Assembly (NCBI GenBank): GCA_015039365.1
Contig: WION01000180.1
Coordinates: 45,260-109,259, forward strand
Direction of reading: 5' to 3'
DNA from: Amanita rubescens
Taxonomy: Eukaryota; Basidiomycota; Agaricomycetes; Agaricales; Amanitaceae
DNA length: 64,000 bases
Positions 24,403 to 34,906 of the stretch are shown here, one piece after another; positions within the stretch are counted from its first letter, which is position 1, and the number at the start of each line of letters is the position of its first letter. The position numbers were made by a program, and so were the translations under genes. The notes under the pieces were generated by a model. It was given only the letters and a program-made list of their open reading frames with translations. It had not been told where the DNA came from and made no database searches.

Positions 24403-24415
24403 TAAGTTCGACTTA
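24403..24415 (-). promoter_or_regulatory. Primer-binding site, self-priming type
   Basis: Two bases inside the 5' LTR lies TAAGTTCGACTTA (plus strand). It is the exact 13 nt reverse complement of 24631-24643 within that LTR. It resembles no tRNA 3' end (no TGG start). This is the arrangement of Tf1/sushi-type elements, whose mRNA 5' end folds back as primer. Confidence 0.6.
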
Positions 24416-24417
24416 AT

Positions 24418-24935
24418 TGTTATGATCACGTCGATCTCCACCTACGATGTGTCCACGCTAAGAGCGCTTGACAAAGTAGACTAAGTCCAACGGACAAGTC
24501 AAACAATAGGTGAACGAATAAGCTAAGTGATAAGACGACTAGAAGGAGTCTTATCCTTGAGAGCGATAATGAACGGAGTAGAAACGACGTTCTTTAGGTG
24601 AGATGAGATGTGATATTGACAAAGACAAACTAAGTCGAACTTAAGGTTCGACGCTACAGTACATCGGTTTATATACATGTACAGAAACACAGCCGTATCG
24701 TAAGTAGAACAAGGGCGATAGCAAGTATAGGTAAAACAGGGGGCATAGGGGATGGTACGCGTATGAACAAGGGGTTGGGCATAGGGTAAACGGAATGGGG
24801 ATCGATAAGAGAACGAGGTAGTCCGTTTGATGAACATAATGGGGATGTGACGAAGGGGTAGGCATATACGAAAAAGTAAGCATGTCCGACGTGTCATGTA
24901 ATCATAATGTAGGAGTCCGTACCGTGTTTGTAACA
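24418..24935 (-). repeat. 5' LTR of the Ty3/Gypsy element, with TATA box
   Basis: 518 bp. In coding (minus) sense it has TATATAAA at about 24668-24675. About 30 bp downstream lies TAAGTTCGACTTA (24631-24643), a likely transcript start that matches the primer-binding site. Confidence 0.9.
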
Positions 24936-25318
24936 ATATGCTCTACTCCACTTCCTGTTCCATATCTCCATAGTTTCCTGTTCTCATCAGAACACGGCCA
25001 TAACTCCCCTTGTCGGACTATGTATATAAGGCCTCACTTGTATTCATACAGTAGTCCGAATATCAACTTGGATTGTGCCCCAACTCGCATTGACTCCCTG
25101 TCTCTTATCGTCTAAGACCTCATCCAGACCGTTTGTCCTCCGGACTCCAGAGCGTTCTCCAGAAGTTTAGGCAAGACGTATGTTAGCATGGCGCAGCTTG
25201 CACGCTGAAGCCTAGCCTTTCCCCACTACGTCCTGGACTCTGTTATACTCCATCCATCCCTGTCTGCGGCTTAGTTCCCAGGCTCCATCCCAATTAGGAT
25301 CACCGTCCTTACAGCTAT

Positions 25319-26780
25319 GTATAAAAACAAAGTGCCAGACTACCAGACAGCTATGCAGTCAGACCCCAACCAGTGCCAGACAGCCACATTACCAGACCAC
25401 TAAACAATCGGAATAATATGTATACAGTCAGATAATTAGCTTATTAGAAACTTTCTAGACCACTAGAAAATCACATAATCACAAGTCAGGTGGCCAGATC
25501 ATCAAAGAGAGCATGGCAGTTAGACCAATAGAGAGCCAGAGAGTTTGAACAAGAGAATCCCAGCCTCCAGGCAGCTCAGAGATACCAGATAGCCAGACTG
25601 CTAGATAATCATAGAGTCAGACCACCAAAATGTTAGGCAACTGGACAGTTAGAGTATCAGACAGTTAAACAAATAGAGTATTAAACAATCAGACAATTAG
25701 AGAGAATGAGACAGTTAGACAAATATTATGTAAGAGAGAATATTAGATGATTGGACAATTAGAGTATTAGACAGTTAAACAATGAGAGCACTAGACATTT
25801 AGACATACAGCATGTCAGATCAAGTAATTGGAGTATTTGTCATATTCTGTTCTGGACTCCACCCAAACTCCGTGACCTCAGACCCCAATGGATTCCCGAC
25901 TATACCCATGACCACTTTCCACTCATGTCACATCTCATATCAAGCCTATGCCAAACTCCGAAAACTCCGTCACAACTCTGTCATGGACTCTGTCACAACT
26001 CTGTGCATGGACTCCATACTTTCCCTGACATTCCCTAAGTTCCTTTCTACATATTTTCCATACTTGTTTCACCTCTTGTTTCATCTTGGGCATCACTGGT
26101 ATCAGGGCCTGTCCCTTTGTACCATATGCTCAACTCCACTTTCTGTTCCATATCTCCATAGTTTCCTCGCTTAGCTAGTTCCCATCAGAACATGGCCATC
26201 CCTTGTCAGACTATGTATATAAGGCCTCACTTGTACTCATACAGTAGTCTGAATATTGACTTGGATTGTGCCCCAACTTGGATTGCATTCCAACTCTCCC
26301 TGTCTTTTATTGTCTACGACCTCATCCAGACTGCTCGTCCTCCGGACTCCATTTCCAGACTCCAGAGCCTTCTCCAGAAGTTTAGGCAAGATGCACATTA
26401 GCATGGCGCAGCTTGCATGCTGAAGCCTAGCCTTTCCCCACTATGTCCTGGACTCCGTTATACATACTCCATCCTTTCCTGTCCGCGGCTTAGTTCCCAT
26501 GCTCCGTCCCAATTAGGATCACTGTCATTACAGTATTAGACAATTAGACAGCCAGATAGTGAGGTAATTAGAGTGTTAGACAAATAGCATGTCAGACAGT
26601 TAAGTAATTGGAGTATTGGACAATTAAACAGCCAGATAGTGAGGTAATTAGAGTGTTAAACAAATAGCATGCCAGACAGTTAGGTAATTAGAGTGTTAGA
26701 CATTTAGACTGTTAGACAAATAGCATGTCAGATAGTTAGAGTACCAGACAAATAGGACATCAGACCTTGATACAAATGTC
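25319..26780. repeat. Degenerate tandem repeat of AGACAATTAGA-like units
   Basis: Both sides of solo LTR C consist of loosely repeated CAGACAATTAGAGTATTAGA words. Near 26530-26700 a unit of about 85 bp (with CAGCCAGATAGTGAGGTAAT) recurs twice. LTR C split this array. No gene is seen. Confidence 0.6.
25838..26532 (+). mobile_element. Solo LTR C (diverged)
   Basis: 695 bp, TGTCATATTCTG...GTCATTACA, same family as LTR A but visibly more diverged. Target duplication GTATT at 25833-25837 and 26533-26537. Confidence 0.88.
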
Positions 26781-26784
26781 TACA

Positions 26785-29700
26785 TCAGGAGATGAATACA
26801 TGAACAACCAAGGAAATGCATATGAGAAGTAATCTATGTACAAATAAATATGATCTCAATGCAAAGGCAATGCAACCAATAAAATCACCTGGATACCATG
26901 CTATGTGTTTCACCCTGCCATAATTTTTTTCATATGTGGTGCATGACAAGACAAAGTGCATACCATCAATGTGAGCCACCTGCCTATAGAGTAGTGCCAT
27001 AAGATCTTGATGACCAGAGTGGATAGAGTCAGGAGTAATGTGAGTCTTCAGCCTCTGAACATAGCCTCTTTGCTTGTATTGATCCAAGGCTTCTGCAACT
27101 GATGGCAGAAATGGCTTCTTGATCCAAAAGGATAGCTTGGCAATGATAATAATTGCTTGAAAGTTTAAGTATAAATACAGTAAATAAAAAGGAACAATTT
27201 ACAAACTAAGACCTGGCAATCACTAGGCTAGTCACGGTTGCAATGGCATTAGTTGTGCACTCCCCCCACAAAAAAAGGAACAAAAATACCTTGACTGCAA
27301 AGTTCCTTTGCTTGTCTCCAAACATGGAGAAAAGTTCATGCTAGTTATGAGATATGTAGAGTAAAACATCCAATGGATCATCAGACCTACAAACTAGCAT
27401 GCAAACCTTATGAAAATTAATACCTCATAAACCTGCATCACTCACCTAGAAATCAAGGAAAGTGATATAAGTGAGACATGAGGTGTTAATGTGTGTGATG
27501 AAATGAAATCTTACAATCTATGATGATAATAATGTAAAAGGAAGACATGGAAAGGATATGGCAACATACTCACTTTCTGATGTACATAGGATGCAATGAT
27601 TTATCAAACATACATGAATTGAGGTGTGTTGAGAATGCATGTTGGAAAATTTGTGATGTCACTCACTTCCTGTTGGTGATAGGAGAAGATGTGATTAGAC
27701 TGCCTTTCACAAAATGTGCAATGTCACTCACAAGCTGTTGGTCATTGGAAGATACATATATGATGAGACTGCTTTTTGCAATGTCACTCACAAGCTGTTG
27801 GTCATAGGAAAAGACTGCCTTTGACAAAATGTGCAATGTCACTCACTTCCTGTTGATCATACATAGGAAAAGATGTGATGAGACTGCCTTTTACAAAATA
27901 TGCAATGTCACTGACAAGCTGTTGGTCATAGGAAAAGTTGTGATGAGAGTACCTTTCACAAAATGTGCAATGTTACTCACGTGCTGTTGGTCATATATGG
28001 TGAGACTGCATCTCACAAAATGTCCAATGTCACTTACAAGCTATTCATCATAGGAAAAATGTGATGATGGACTGCCTTTCAAAAATGCACTCACTCCCTG
28101 TTGACCATGAGAAAAGACTGCCTTTCACAAAATGTGCAATGTCTCACAAGCTGTTGATCATAGGAAAAATGTGATGATGGGCTGCCTTTCAAAAATGCAC
28201 TCACTCGCTGTTGGTCATAAGAAAAGATGTGATGAGACTGCTTTTCACAAAATGCATAATGTCACTCACTTCCTGTTAATCATAGGAAAAGATGTGATGA
28301 CACTGCCTTTCACAAAATGTGCAATGTCACTCACTTTCTGTTGGTCATAGGAAAAGAGTGATGAGACTGCCTTACACGAAATGTGCAATGTAACTCACAA
28401 CCTGTTAGTCATAGGAAAAGATGTGACAAGATTGCCTTTCTCAAATGTGCAATGTCACTCACAAGCTGAAGTTGGTCATAGGAAAAGATATGATGTGATG
28501 GCCTTTTGCAAAATGTGCATCACAGTCACTCACTTGCTGTTGACCGATGTGATGAGACTGCCTTTTGCAAATGTGCAATGTCACTCACTTGCTGTTGGTC
28601 ATAGGAAAGATGTGATGAGACTGCCTTACACAAAATGTGCTTGAATGTCACTCACAACCTGTTCAAGGCAGGAAAAGATGTGACAAGACAAAATCTGCAA
28701 TATCACTCACTTCCTGTTGGTCATAGGAAAAGTTGGATGAGATTGCCTTGCACAAAATGTGCAATGTCACTCACAAACTGTTGGTAATAGGAAATAAATG
28801 TGATGAGACTGCCTTTCACAAAATGTGCAATGTCACTCACAAACTGTTGGTCATAGGAAAAGGATGTGATGAGACTGCCTTTCACAAAATGTGCAATATC
28901 ACTCACAAGCTATTGGTCATAGGAAAAGATGTGATAAGTCTGCGCTTCACAAGATGTGCAACATCACTGACAAGCTGTTCAATGGTCATAGGATGAGAGT
29001 CATGAGACTGCCTTTCACAAAATGTGCAATGTTGCCTCACTCTCTGTTGGCCATAGGAAAAGATGTGATCAGTGAGACTGCATTTCACAAAATGTGCAAT
29101 GTGACTCACAAACTGTTGGTTATTGGAAAAGATGCAATGAGACTCAGACTCCTCCCTTTCACAAAATGTGTAATGTCACTCACTTGCTGTTGGTCATAGC
29201 AAAAGATATGACAGTAAGACTGCCTTTCACAAAATGTGCAATGTCACCCACAAGCTGTTGGTCATAGGAAAGGATGCAATAAGACTGCCTTTCACAAAAA
29301 GTCCAATATCACTGACAAGCTGAAGTTGGTCATAGGAAAAGATGTGATGAGACTGCCTTTCACAAAATGTGTGGCAATGGCACTCACTTGCTGTTGGTCA
29401 TAGGAAAAGATGTGATGAGACTGCCATTCACAACATGTGCAATATCACTTGCCTGCTGTTGGTCATGGGAAAAGATGTAATGAGACTGCTTTTCACAAAA
29501 TGCATGTCACTCACTTTCTGTTAATCATAGGAAAAGATGTGATGAGACTGCCTTTCACAAAATGTGCAATGTCACTCACTTGCTGGTGGTCATAGGAAAA
29601 AGGTGATGAGACTGCCTTTCATAAAATGTGCAATGTCACTCACTTGCTGTGGGTTGTAGGAAAAGATGTGATGAGACTGCCTTTCACAAAAAGTGCTGTT

Positions 29701-31528
29701 GTATTACTCACTCCCTGTCCACAAGAGACTAGATTGGAAAGCCCAGTTACAATGATAGATTAACTCACTTGCTGTTGGTCATATGATGCACCATGGGATA
29801 ATTTACCAAAATCACAATTGAGAGATATCACTGACTTCCTGTAGATTATGGGACAAGACAACTAATCACAAAAGGAAGTATTACTCACAAGCTGTTGTCA
29901 TGAGACAATATATCAGATCTATGCTAGCCCAATCTCACTTACCCACTGATATATGAAAATCAGATCCTGCCAACAAGAATATGATGACAACTAACCTGTG
30001 TTTCACTCAGTTGTTTAATGGCCATCTGAAGCATGACTAATCTGGTTTCATGCAAAGACATTGGAGTATTATTACCTCCTGATGAACTTTTTGAAGGCAT
30101 TTATCATTCAATATGAAGGTCACCTACCTCTCTGTCCACCTGTTGACAATTTTCCTATAGTACCTATACATATGTGCAGTTTGACAAATTGCATACCCAG
30201 AAATGTGGAAATTTTGAAAGGACTATGAGAATGACATCATCCCATGTCCAATGTTTATATTTCAGAACATGTCTGAAAAATGTCAATGTTAGTAAGTGAT
30301 ATTTGGAATGTAACCCTCACTGAAGTGCAGATTTAACTGAAATGTCCAGATTATTCATCTGTGTTGAAATAAACAACTGATGCATGCTGTCATCATCTAT
30401 TGCATCAGCAGTTTGCTGAGTAAGTTCAGCACAATTCTTCTCTGGTAAATCCATGTCTATGAAACAACATTACTCCCATTTTTCAGGAAGAAATCCTCAT
30501 CATTCTCACCTTCCAATTGCACATATGCCTTGGGAGGATATTTGGCATCCAAAATTTTAGGAAGATAAACCTTCTGAAAAGTGATTTGAGCAATTTCCCT
30601 GGCTCTCTCCCACTTATCTTCATTCTTTGCATCAGTCAAGTTGGCAAATTCAATGTTTATTTGACCATCAAATTTGGTGAATATAACCACCAAAGGAACT
30701 GTAAGGGAAATATTTACTAATCAGTACACTGTTGATTACTTAGTTGATTTTGTGGCAATTTAGCCATTGGAAAGGAGGTGACAATAATCTCTCCAAACCC
30801 AACAAGATGGTACACAAATTCATTAGGACTTACCTCTGCCTGTCCCTTTATTGAAGAATTCAAGCTCTGCAGATAGAATGGGACGAGGGCTATCCATGGG
30901 TATACAGTACCTAGAGGAAGCCAGGTCAGCCAGTACTGTAAAGGGATAGAGCAAGATACCAAATGGCATGCAGCTGGTTTTTCGGCTCAGTTTCTGCAGA
31001 TTTCTTTTCAATGAACCTCCAAGCAATCTCCAATTCCTCAATTGAACCAGCTTCAAAACCCAGAGAGTCATGGAAGATAAAGTTACTTCCAGGATATGTA
31101 ATTTGATGCTCAATGTCATGCAGGTCTTTCTGTTATCATTGCATGTGAATGGGTACATTCAACATCATTATCTGACTCACCCCAATTGACGGTATCAAAT
31201 GAATCACAGAGCGTTCAAGCTGATTACCTGCAAGAAACACAACAGTCAAAGGGAGCACAAGACTTAGACTGACTTACCATCCTTGCTATATATGATAGGC
31301 TTTATCCCCTTTGCCACCCCACAAACCTTCTCAAGGATGGTGGTCTTGCCTGCATTAGCCCTCCCAATGACAAGGATGCGAAAGTGTGGGCATAGATAGT
31401 GTTCCCTGAGCATTTGAACATGTGGTGCCTCATCTGGATCTGATATGTGTCAGTCAAGGATTACTGATGTGACTGAGATGCTAAATTAGCCTACTCAAAG
31501 AAGGTGCAGTTGTCAGTGTAGCTGCCAT
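26785..31528 (-). CDS. P-loop GTPase-like protein gene with an array of single-codon microexons
   Basis: From ATG 31526-31528, exons 31495-31528, 31278-31439, 31181-31227, 30960-31129, 30834-30910, 30510-30698, 30321-30456 and 30197-30272 join to 891 nt in frame. Each junction phase matches. They encode an AIG1/dynamin-like fungal G domain: G1 GRANAGKTT, G3 HDSLGFEAG, G4 TKFD, then FISTQMNNLD and KFPHFW. Next come 30128-30139 (VDRE), 30076-30078 (GAG), 29996-30025 (MAIKQLSETQ), 29943-29945 (TGG) and 37 three-base exon candidates (29891 to 27574). After them come ATT (27515-27517), TTT (27391-27393), 27290-27340 (HELFSMFGDKQRNFAVK) and 26980-27135 (LSFWIKKPFLPSVAEALDQY...). All later exons are phase 0. 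The end is uncertain: reading through from 26980 reaches a stop at 26785. The family is common in mushroom genomes, and its substrate is unknown. Splicing of the microexons is inferred, not shown. Confidence 0.75.
27574..29930 (-). repeat. Tandem array of about 37 intron-like units with a variable triplet
   Basis: On the minus strand each 50-70 bp unit reads GTGAGTGACATTGCACATTT, then TGTGAAAGGCAGTCTCATCA, then CATCTTTTCCTATGACCAACAG in two overlapping pieces, with small changes. Between the CAG end of one unit and the GTGAGT start of the next stand exactly three bases. Reading 5' to 3', the triplets are CTT (11 times), CAA (7), GAA (5), TTT (3), AAA (3), GGA (2), GTT (2), CAG, AGA, CGA and CAC. 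None is a stop. Donors vary only in ways still seen in real introns (GTCAGT, GTAAGT, GTGGGT, GCAAGT). Confidence 0.85.
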
Positions 31529-32995
31529 GATTGATGTTGTGCTAGAATTGGCACAATTAGATGGTTTGATGAGAGTGGTGTAAAGGAAATGCCTGCTTCC
31601 AGAGAAAAGTACCCCAAAGATGATGGGAAACAATACAATAGCTGATGTGTGAATCACTGGCAAGAACAGTTGTGTACAGTGTACTGGACTTGACAGTCTT
31701 GAGAGTCAGGTGACAGATGATGTGTCTGGACTCAGGATTAAGAAATCAGCAGGTAACAGTGAGTTCAATGATGTGGCTTGACCTACTGGCACGTGAAACG
31801 TGGATGGTGGTCGAGATCAAAGATAACTTGAACGCGTGATCGGCCAGGCACTTACTCATCACTCAATCTCTCACGAACAGCCCAGCATAGTAGCCTGCGA
31901 AGTTTATATTGGACCCGTGACCGATTGACGACGTGAGACGGAATCGGCTTCTGCGAATGCATCAGCAAAACGTCATTGTCGACTTTCGCAACTTTGACTT
32001 TCAGGTTACCACTTTTCTATACTTTCACTTTCCGGGTCAGCACTTAGCAGCACTTTGACTTTTAGACATAGCACTTGGAGGACTTTCATAACTTTCGGAA
32101 ATGTATGTAGCAAGACTCGAGTTCAGATATGAGCAGTAAAATAAAATTTTGAGAGGTTGAGCTCAATTCGGACTCGGCAGCGTGGGGAAGATGGTGTTCC
32201 ACCATCGGAAAAAAGTGGGATGGGTAGCATGTTGGCGTTATGGATAATGCATCTCCAGCGCGTTGTTCAGCTGTAGAGAAAAATATTACAAATATGATAC
32301 CACCTCACCATATAGATGCTTCATGCGCGATCCGAGCTTATCGATGGCGATTTTCTTCTGATAGCTGGGCTGAGATTCCGGGTTTCACCCATTCTGGCTG
32401 GCACAACTTTGAAGAAGCAATTGTGAACAAGACGTCAAATTAATCATATAATTGGCTACTAGCCGATGGAATTCGCGCTGGACGACGCATATGGCAAGGA
32501 AAAGGTCTGATGGCGTGTTTTGGGGTGATTCGGAACTGGAGATTGGTGCCCTCAAGTCGAAAGATCGAAAGTCCTTGTTTGAGATCCCTGCTAGTATTGT
32601 GTCTGGGATGAATACTAGATACGACTTCTCCGGCAGCGTGTTGTTGCAGGATGCGAGTGTCGGTGCGGGGGGTAGTGTTGGGGCCCAATAGCGCGTGGAG
32701 CGCTGATACGCCAGCTATGATGCTCCCCATTCTATCAAGAAACGTTCATGAAATTGTGCTTGAATAAAGCCAGAACGACGCACCTTTCTCGATTACGTCT
32801 CAAATGCGCAGCAGCCCATCCAAATCGGCACGCACTCCGAAAATATTTTTCTTTGCATTTTTCACTGCATTTGGGAGTTATGTCGACAGTGTGTGCGTTG
32901 CATTGGACTTGACGAATTTCCGAGAGCCATGCAAACAATGTCAAACAGATAAACATCATCACCGTTGGTCACCGGTCACCGGTCACCCTCTCAAT
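31529..32995. other. Intergenic region, nothing recognised
   Basis: Short open frames occur on both strands (for example around 32240-32690) but none has a recognisable motif, splice pattern or codon character. The last 1.2 kb has higher GC content than the microexon gene. It may hold the promoter of that gene. Confidence 0.4.
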
Positions 32996-33581
32996 GCCTC
33001 TTCCACACCCTCAATCTCACAACGCTCCGTCAGTTCTCTCTTCCTCCTCGCAATTCACAACCATCGCTGCGCCCAGCTGTTCGGCCCCTGAAACTCCATC
33101 CGACAAGAAGGTAAGATAACCCGACGAGAAGGTCAGATAGCCTCTACACTGGGTTATGCCCATAAATTCTGTTCGTCTCAAAGTCCCGCAGCTTTCCATG
33201 AGTCCAAGTGTAATCCGGCACCGGCATCCCACTCAGTGCGTGTTAGATGTTGACTATATGCGCACATTTCGCTAACCCTATCACAACCAGTCGTTTCCGC
33301 ATCAGTCTCCCTGATTATTGGAATCAAATTCGCAACGAAGCGCGCGCATATCTCGAATCAAACAAGTCCTGTGTTCGTGCATTTTATACGCCGGGCGACT
33401 CTCTTTGTCCCCACACTCAAGGATCTCCCTGACACTTACTAGGATAACATCATCAATGCCGCGCACGCATACATCAAACGAGACGCCGGCTGTGATCGTG
33501 CATCGAGTGCAGCAACGGCAGTGGAGGAGAACGCCCCCAAAGCCGACGATCCATACGCAAACTTCAAGATGGTTATCAACT
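32996..33581 (+). CDS. Possible small four-exon gene, one membrane segment
   Basis: ATG 32996 opens a Ser/Pro-rich exon to 33111 (MPLPHPQSHNAPS...TPSDKK) with donor GTAAGA. Later exons may cover about 33181-33234, 33293-33369 and 33451-33581. They would add a short hydrophobic segment (VSASVSLIIGIKF) and a tail (DNIINAAHAYIKRDAG...) ending in a stop near 33581. I do not recognise a family. The splice sites are plausible but the third intron needs a GTGTTC donor, so this is tentative. Confidence 0.33.
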
Positions 33582-34517
33582 AATAGCGGTGTCGTCTGCC
33601 TCTTAACTCGGTCTCCCGTCACTAATGATTCTCTAGCGCTCGTTCTTTGCCCATTCGATGCCTCTCAATTTGCTCTATCAGTTCTTTCAAGCTCAACTTT
33701 CAATGCTAAGCTATCGGTCCCTTTCGCATTGGTCTCGTCTCCAAGTTTTCTCGCAACTCCGTTCTGCCTCAATCAGTCTCGCACAAGTTGTTTTTGCATT
33801 AGGTTATCCCCACAACACCACTGGCTGTGTCTCACGATTCAATTCGCGATTATTCCTTTTTTATTCATGTGCCATATTGCCATCGTTATCATTGTACAAC
33901 TCTACACGACGTAAATAAAGTGATTTTCGATTACCAATTTGGAGTGAAGTGAGAGTTCCGTGACGTCTGTATCAACTTTGAAAAGTGTTGAAAGTCCTTT
34001 CAAACATGCGTGAAACTACTTTGAAAGTAAATGTTCCTCACGCACGTGAGGATTTTGCTCACTTTCGAAAGTTATCTCACTTTAACTACTTCCGGCGGTT
34101 TTGGCACTTTCGAAAGTGCCGAAAGTGCCGAAAGTAGACCCGGCCGAAAACCTGATCAGTGCCGACCTGTATTGAATGTGGGGAACTTCTCACATCCCTC
34201 TGTCGTCAACTTGAAATGGGCCAACTACTGAGAAAGGCGTTCAACATCCCATTGTAGAGACACCAACGGCCTAAACCATCCCCAACCACTCAGTAAGGCA
34301 ACAGACCCAGGCTATGCACGTCGGTGAACAACGCATACGACTACTATTATTTCCTGCTCCAATCCCGAAGGTTACTGCTATTTAAACCCGGCAAGCTTCT
34401 ACATCTCATTTCTCTATCCCCAGCATCTTCTGAGTTTTCACTACTAGCCACTTACTACACTCGACTGTGCCCACCCTTCCTGAATCGCACAATTGCAAAA
34501 CCATTCCCATCAAGAAC
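33582..34517. other. Intergenic region with short GAAAGTGCC repeats and a promoter-like stretch
   Basis: Near 34100 the words CGAAAGTGCCGAAAGTGCCGA repeat three times. A TTTAAACCC TATA-like box (34381) and pyrimidine-rich leader precede the exon relic of the beta-trefoil-like gene. Open frames here lack supporting signals. Confidence 0.4.
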
Positions 34518-34592
34518 TTGAAATCTCCTCTTGACGGCAGCTGTCGACAGTAGTGGTGAGTTGGCATTGCACCGCTCGTACTGAAACCCTAG
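34518..34592 (+). pseudogene. Relic of exon 1 and intron 1 of a beta-trefoil-like gene
   Basis: 34518-34555 reads TTG AAA TCT CCT CTT GAC GGC, where an ATG start would be expected. It ends AGTAGTG before an intron-like GTGAGTTGGCATTGC...CCCTAG (34556-34592). The same intron sequence, with a 16 bp difference in length, recurs right of the transposon at 41454-41508. The relic has lost its start codon and frame. Confidence 0.45.
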
Positions 34593-34906
34593 TGCATCAG
34601 GAAAAACCCTCCCCATGGAATTAAGGAAATTACGTGTAAATAGTCTTAATTACGGGTCAATTACAGTCAATTAACACACTCAGTTATTTGTTGAAGGATA
34701 TTAGACAAGATTTCACTAAAATTAAGTTAAACAAGACAATCTTGGGGTTTACATGGCGAAATTGAACTATATTGCTTGTCATTAAAGTAAGTTTACGGTA
34801 TGGAACATATTCAATGGGGTTTTCAGTGTTTTCAACTTTTTTTGGGAGTTAGTAAGTAGTAGGAGCGGGGAGTAAGACTGATTGTTGATTGCAAATCTGC
34901 AATCAT

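Larger units (their letters stand above)
13700..24935 (-). mobile_element. Ty3/Gypsy chromovirus-type LTR retrotransposon, 11.2 kb
   Basis: Two 518 bp LTRs (13700-14217 and 24418-24935) differ at about six positions by eye. The element is flanked by target duplication ATATG (13695-13699, 24936-24940) and interrupts LTR A. The coding strand is minus, so the 24418-24935 LTR is the 5' one. Order along the minus strand: ORF1, Gag with CCHC knuckle, protease, reverse transcriptase, RNase H, integrase, chromodomain, a 0.5 kb stretch, a foldback element, an extra ORF, and a polypurine tract. Gag and Pol are broken by several frame changes, so this copy looks defective despite its young LTRs. Confidence 0.93.
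12747..25313 (+). mobile_element. Solo LTR A, split by two later insertions
   Basis: The LTR runs TGTCATATCCCG...CCTTACA and is bounded by a perfect 5 bp target duplication GCTAT (12742-12746 and 25314-25318). Its own sequence is in three pieces: 12747-12952, 13619-13699 and 24941-25313, about 660 bp in all. The gaps are LTR B and the Ty3/Gypsy element, each with its own 5 bp duplication. It contains a TATA-like TATATAAGGC about 290 bp before its end. No internal domain of this family occurs in the window. Confidence 0.9.

Noticed and set aside
27547..29199. Plus-strand ORFs of 60-100 codons in the array (VTHFLLVIGKDV-like repeats)
   Set aside because: They restart in different frames in neighbouring units and stop at every indel. 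The minus-strand splice pattern explains the sequence better.
27574..29930. CRISPR-like or simple minisatellite reading of the repeat array
   Set aside because: The conserved part is longer than the three-base 'spacer', the host is a fungus, and the unit borders are splice consensus sites in phase with coding exons on both sides.
33318..33914. 198-codon plus-strand ORF with hydrophobic C-terminus
   Set aside because: It crosses the likely introns and stop of the small four-exon candidate and looks like translated UTR (Ser/Leu/Phe-rich).
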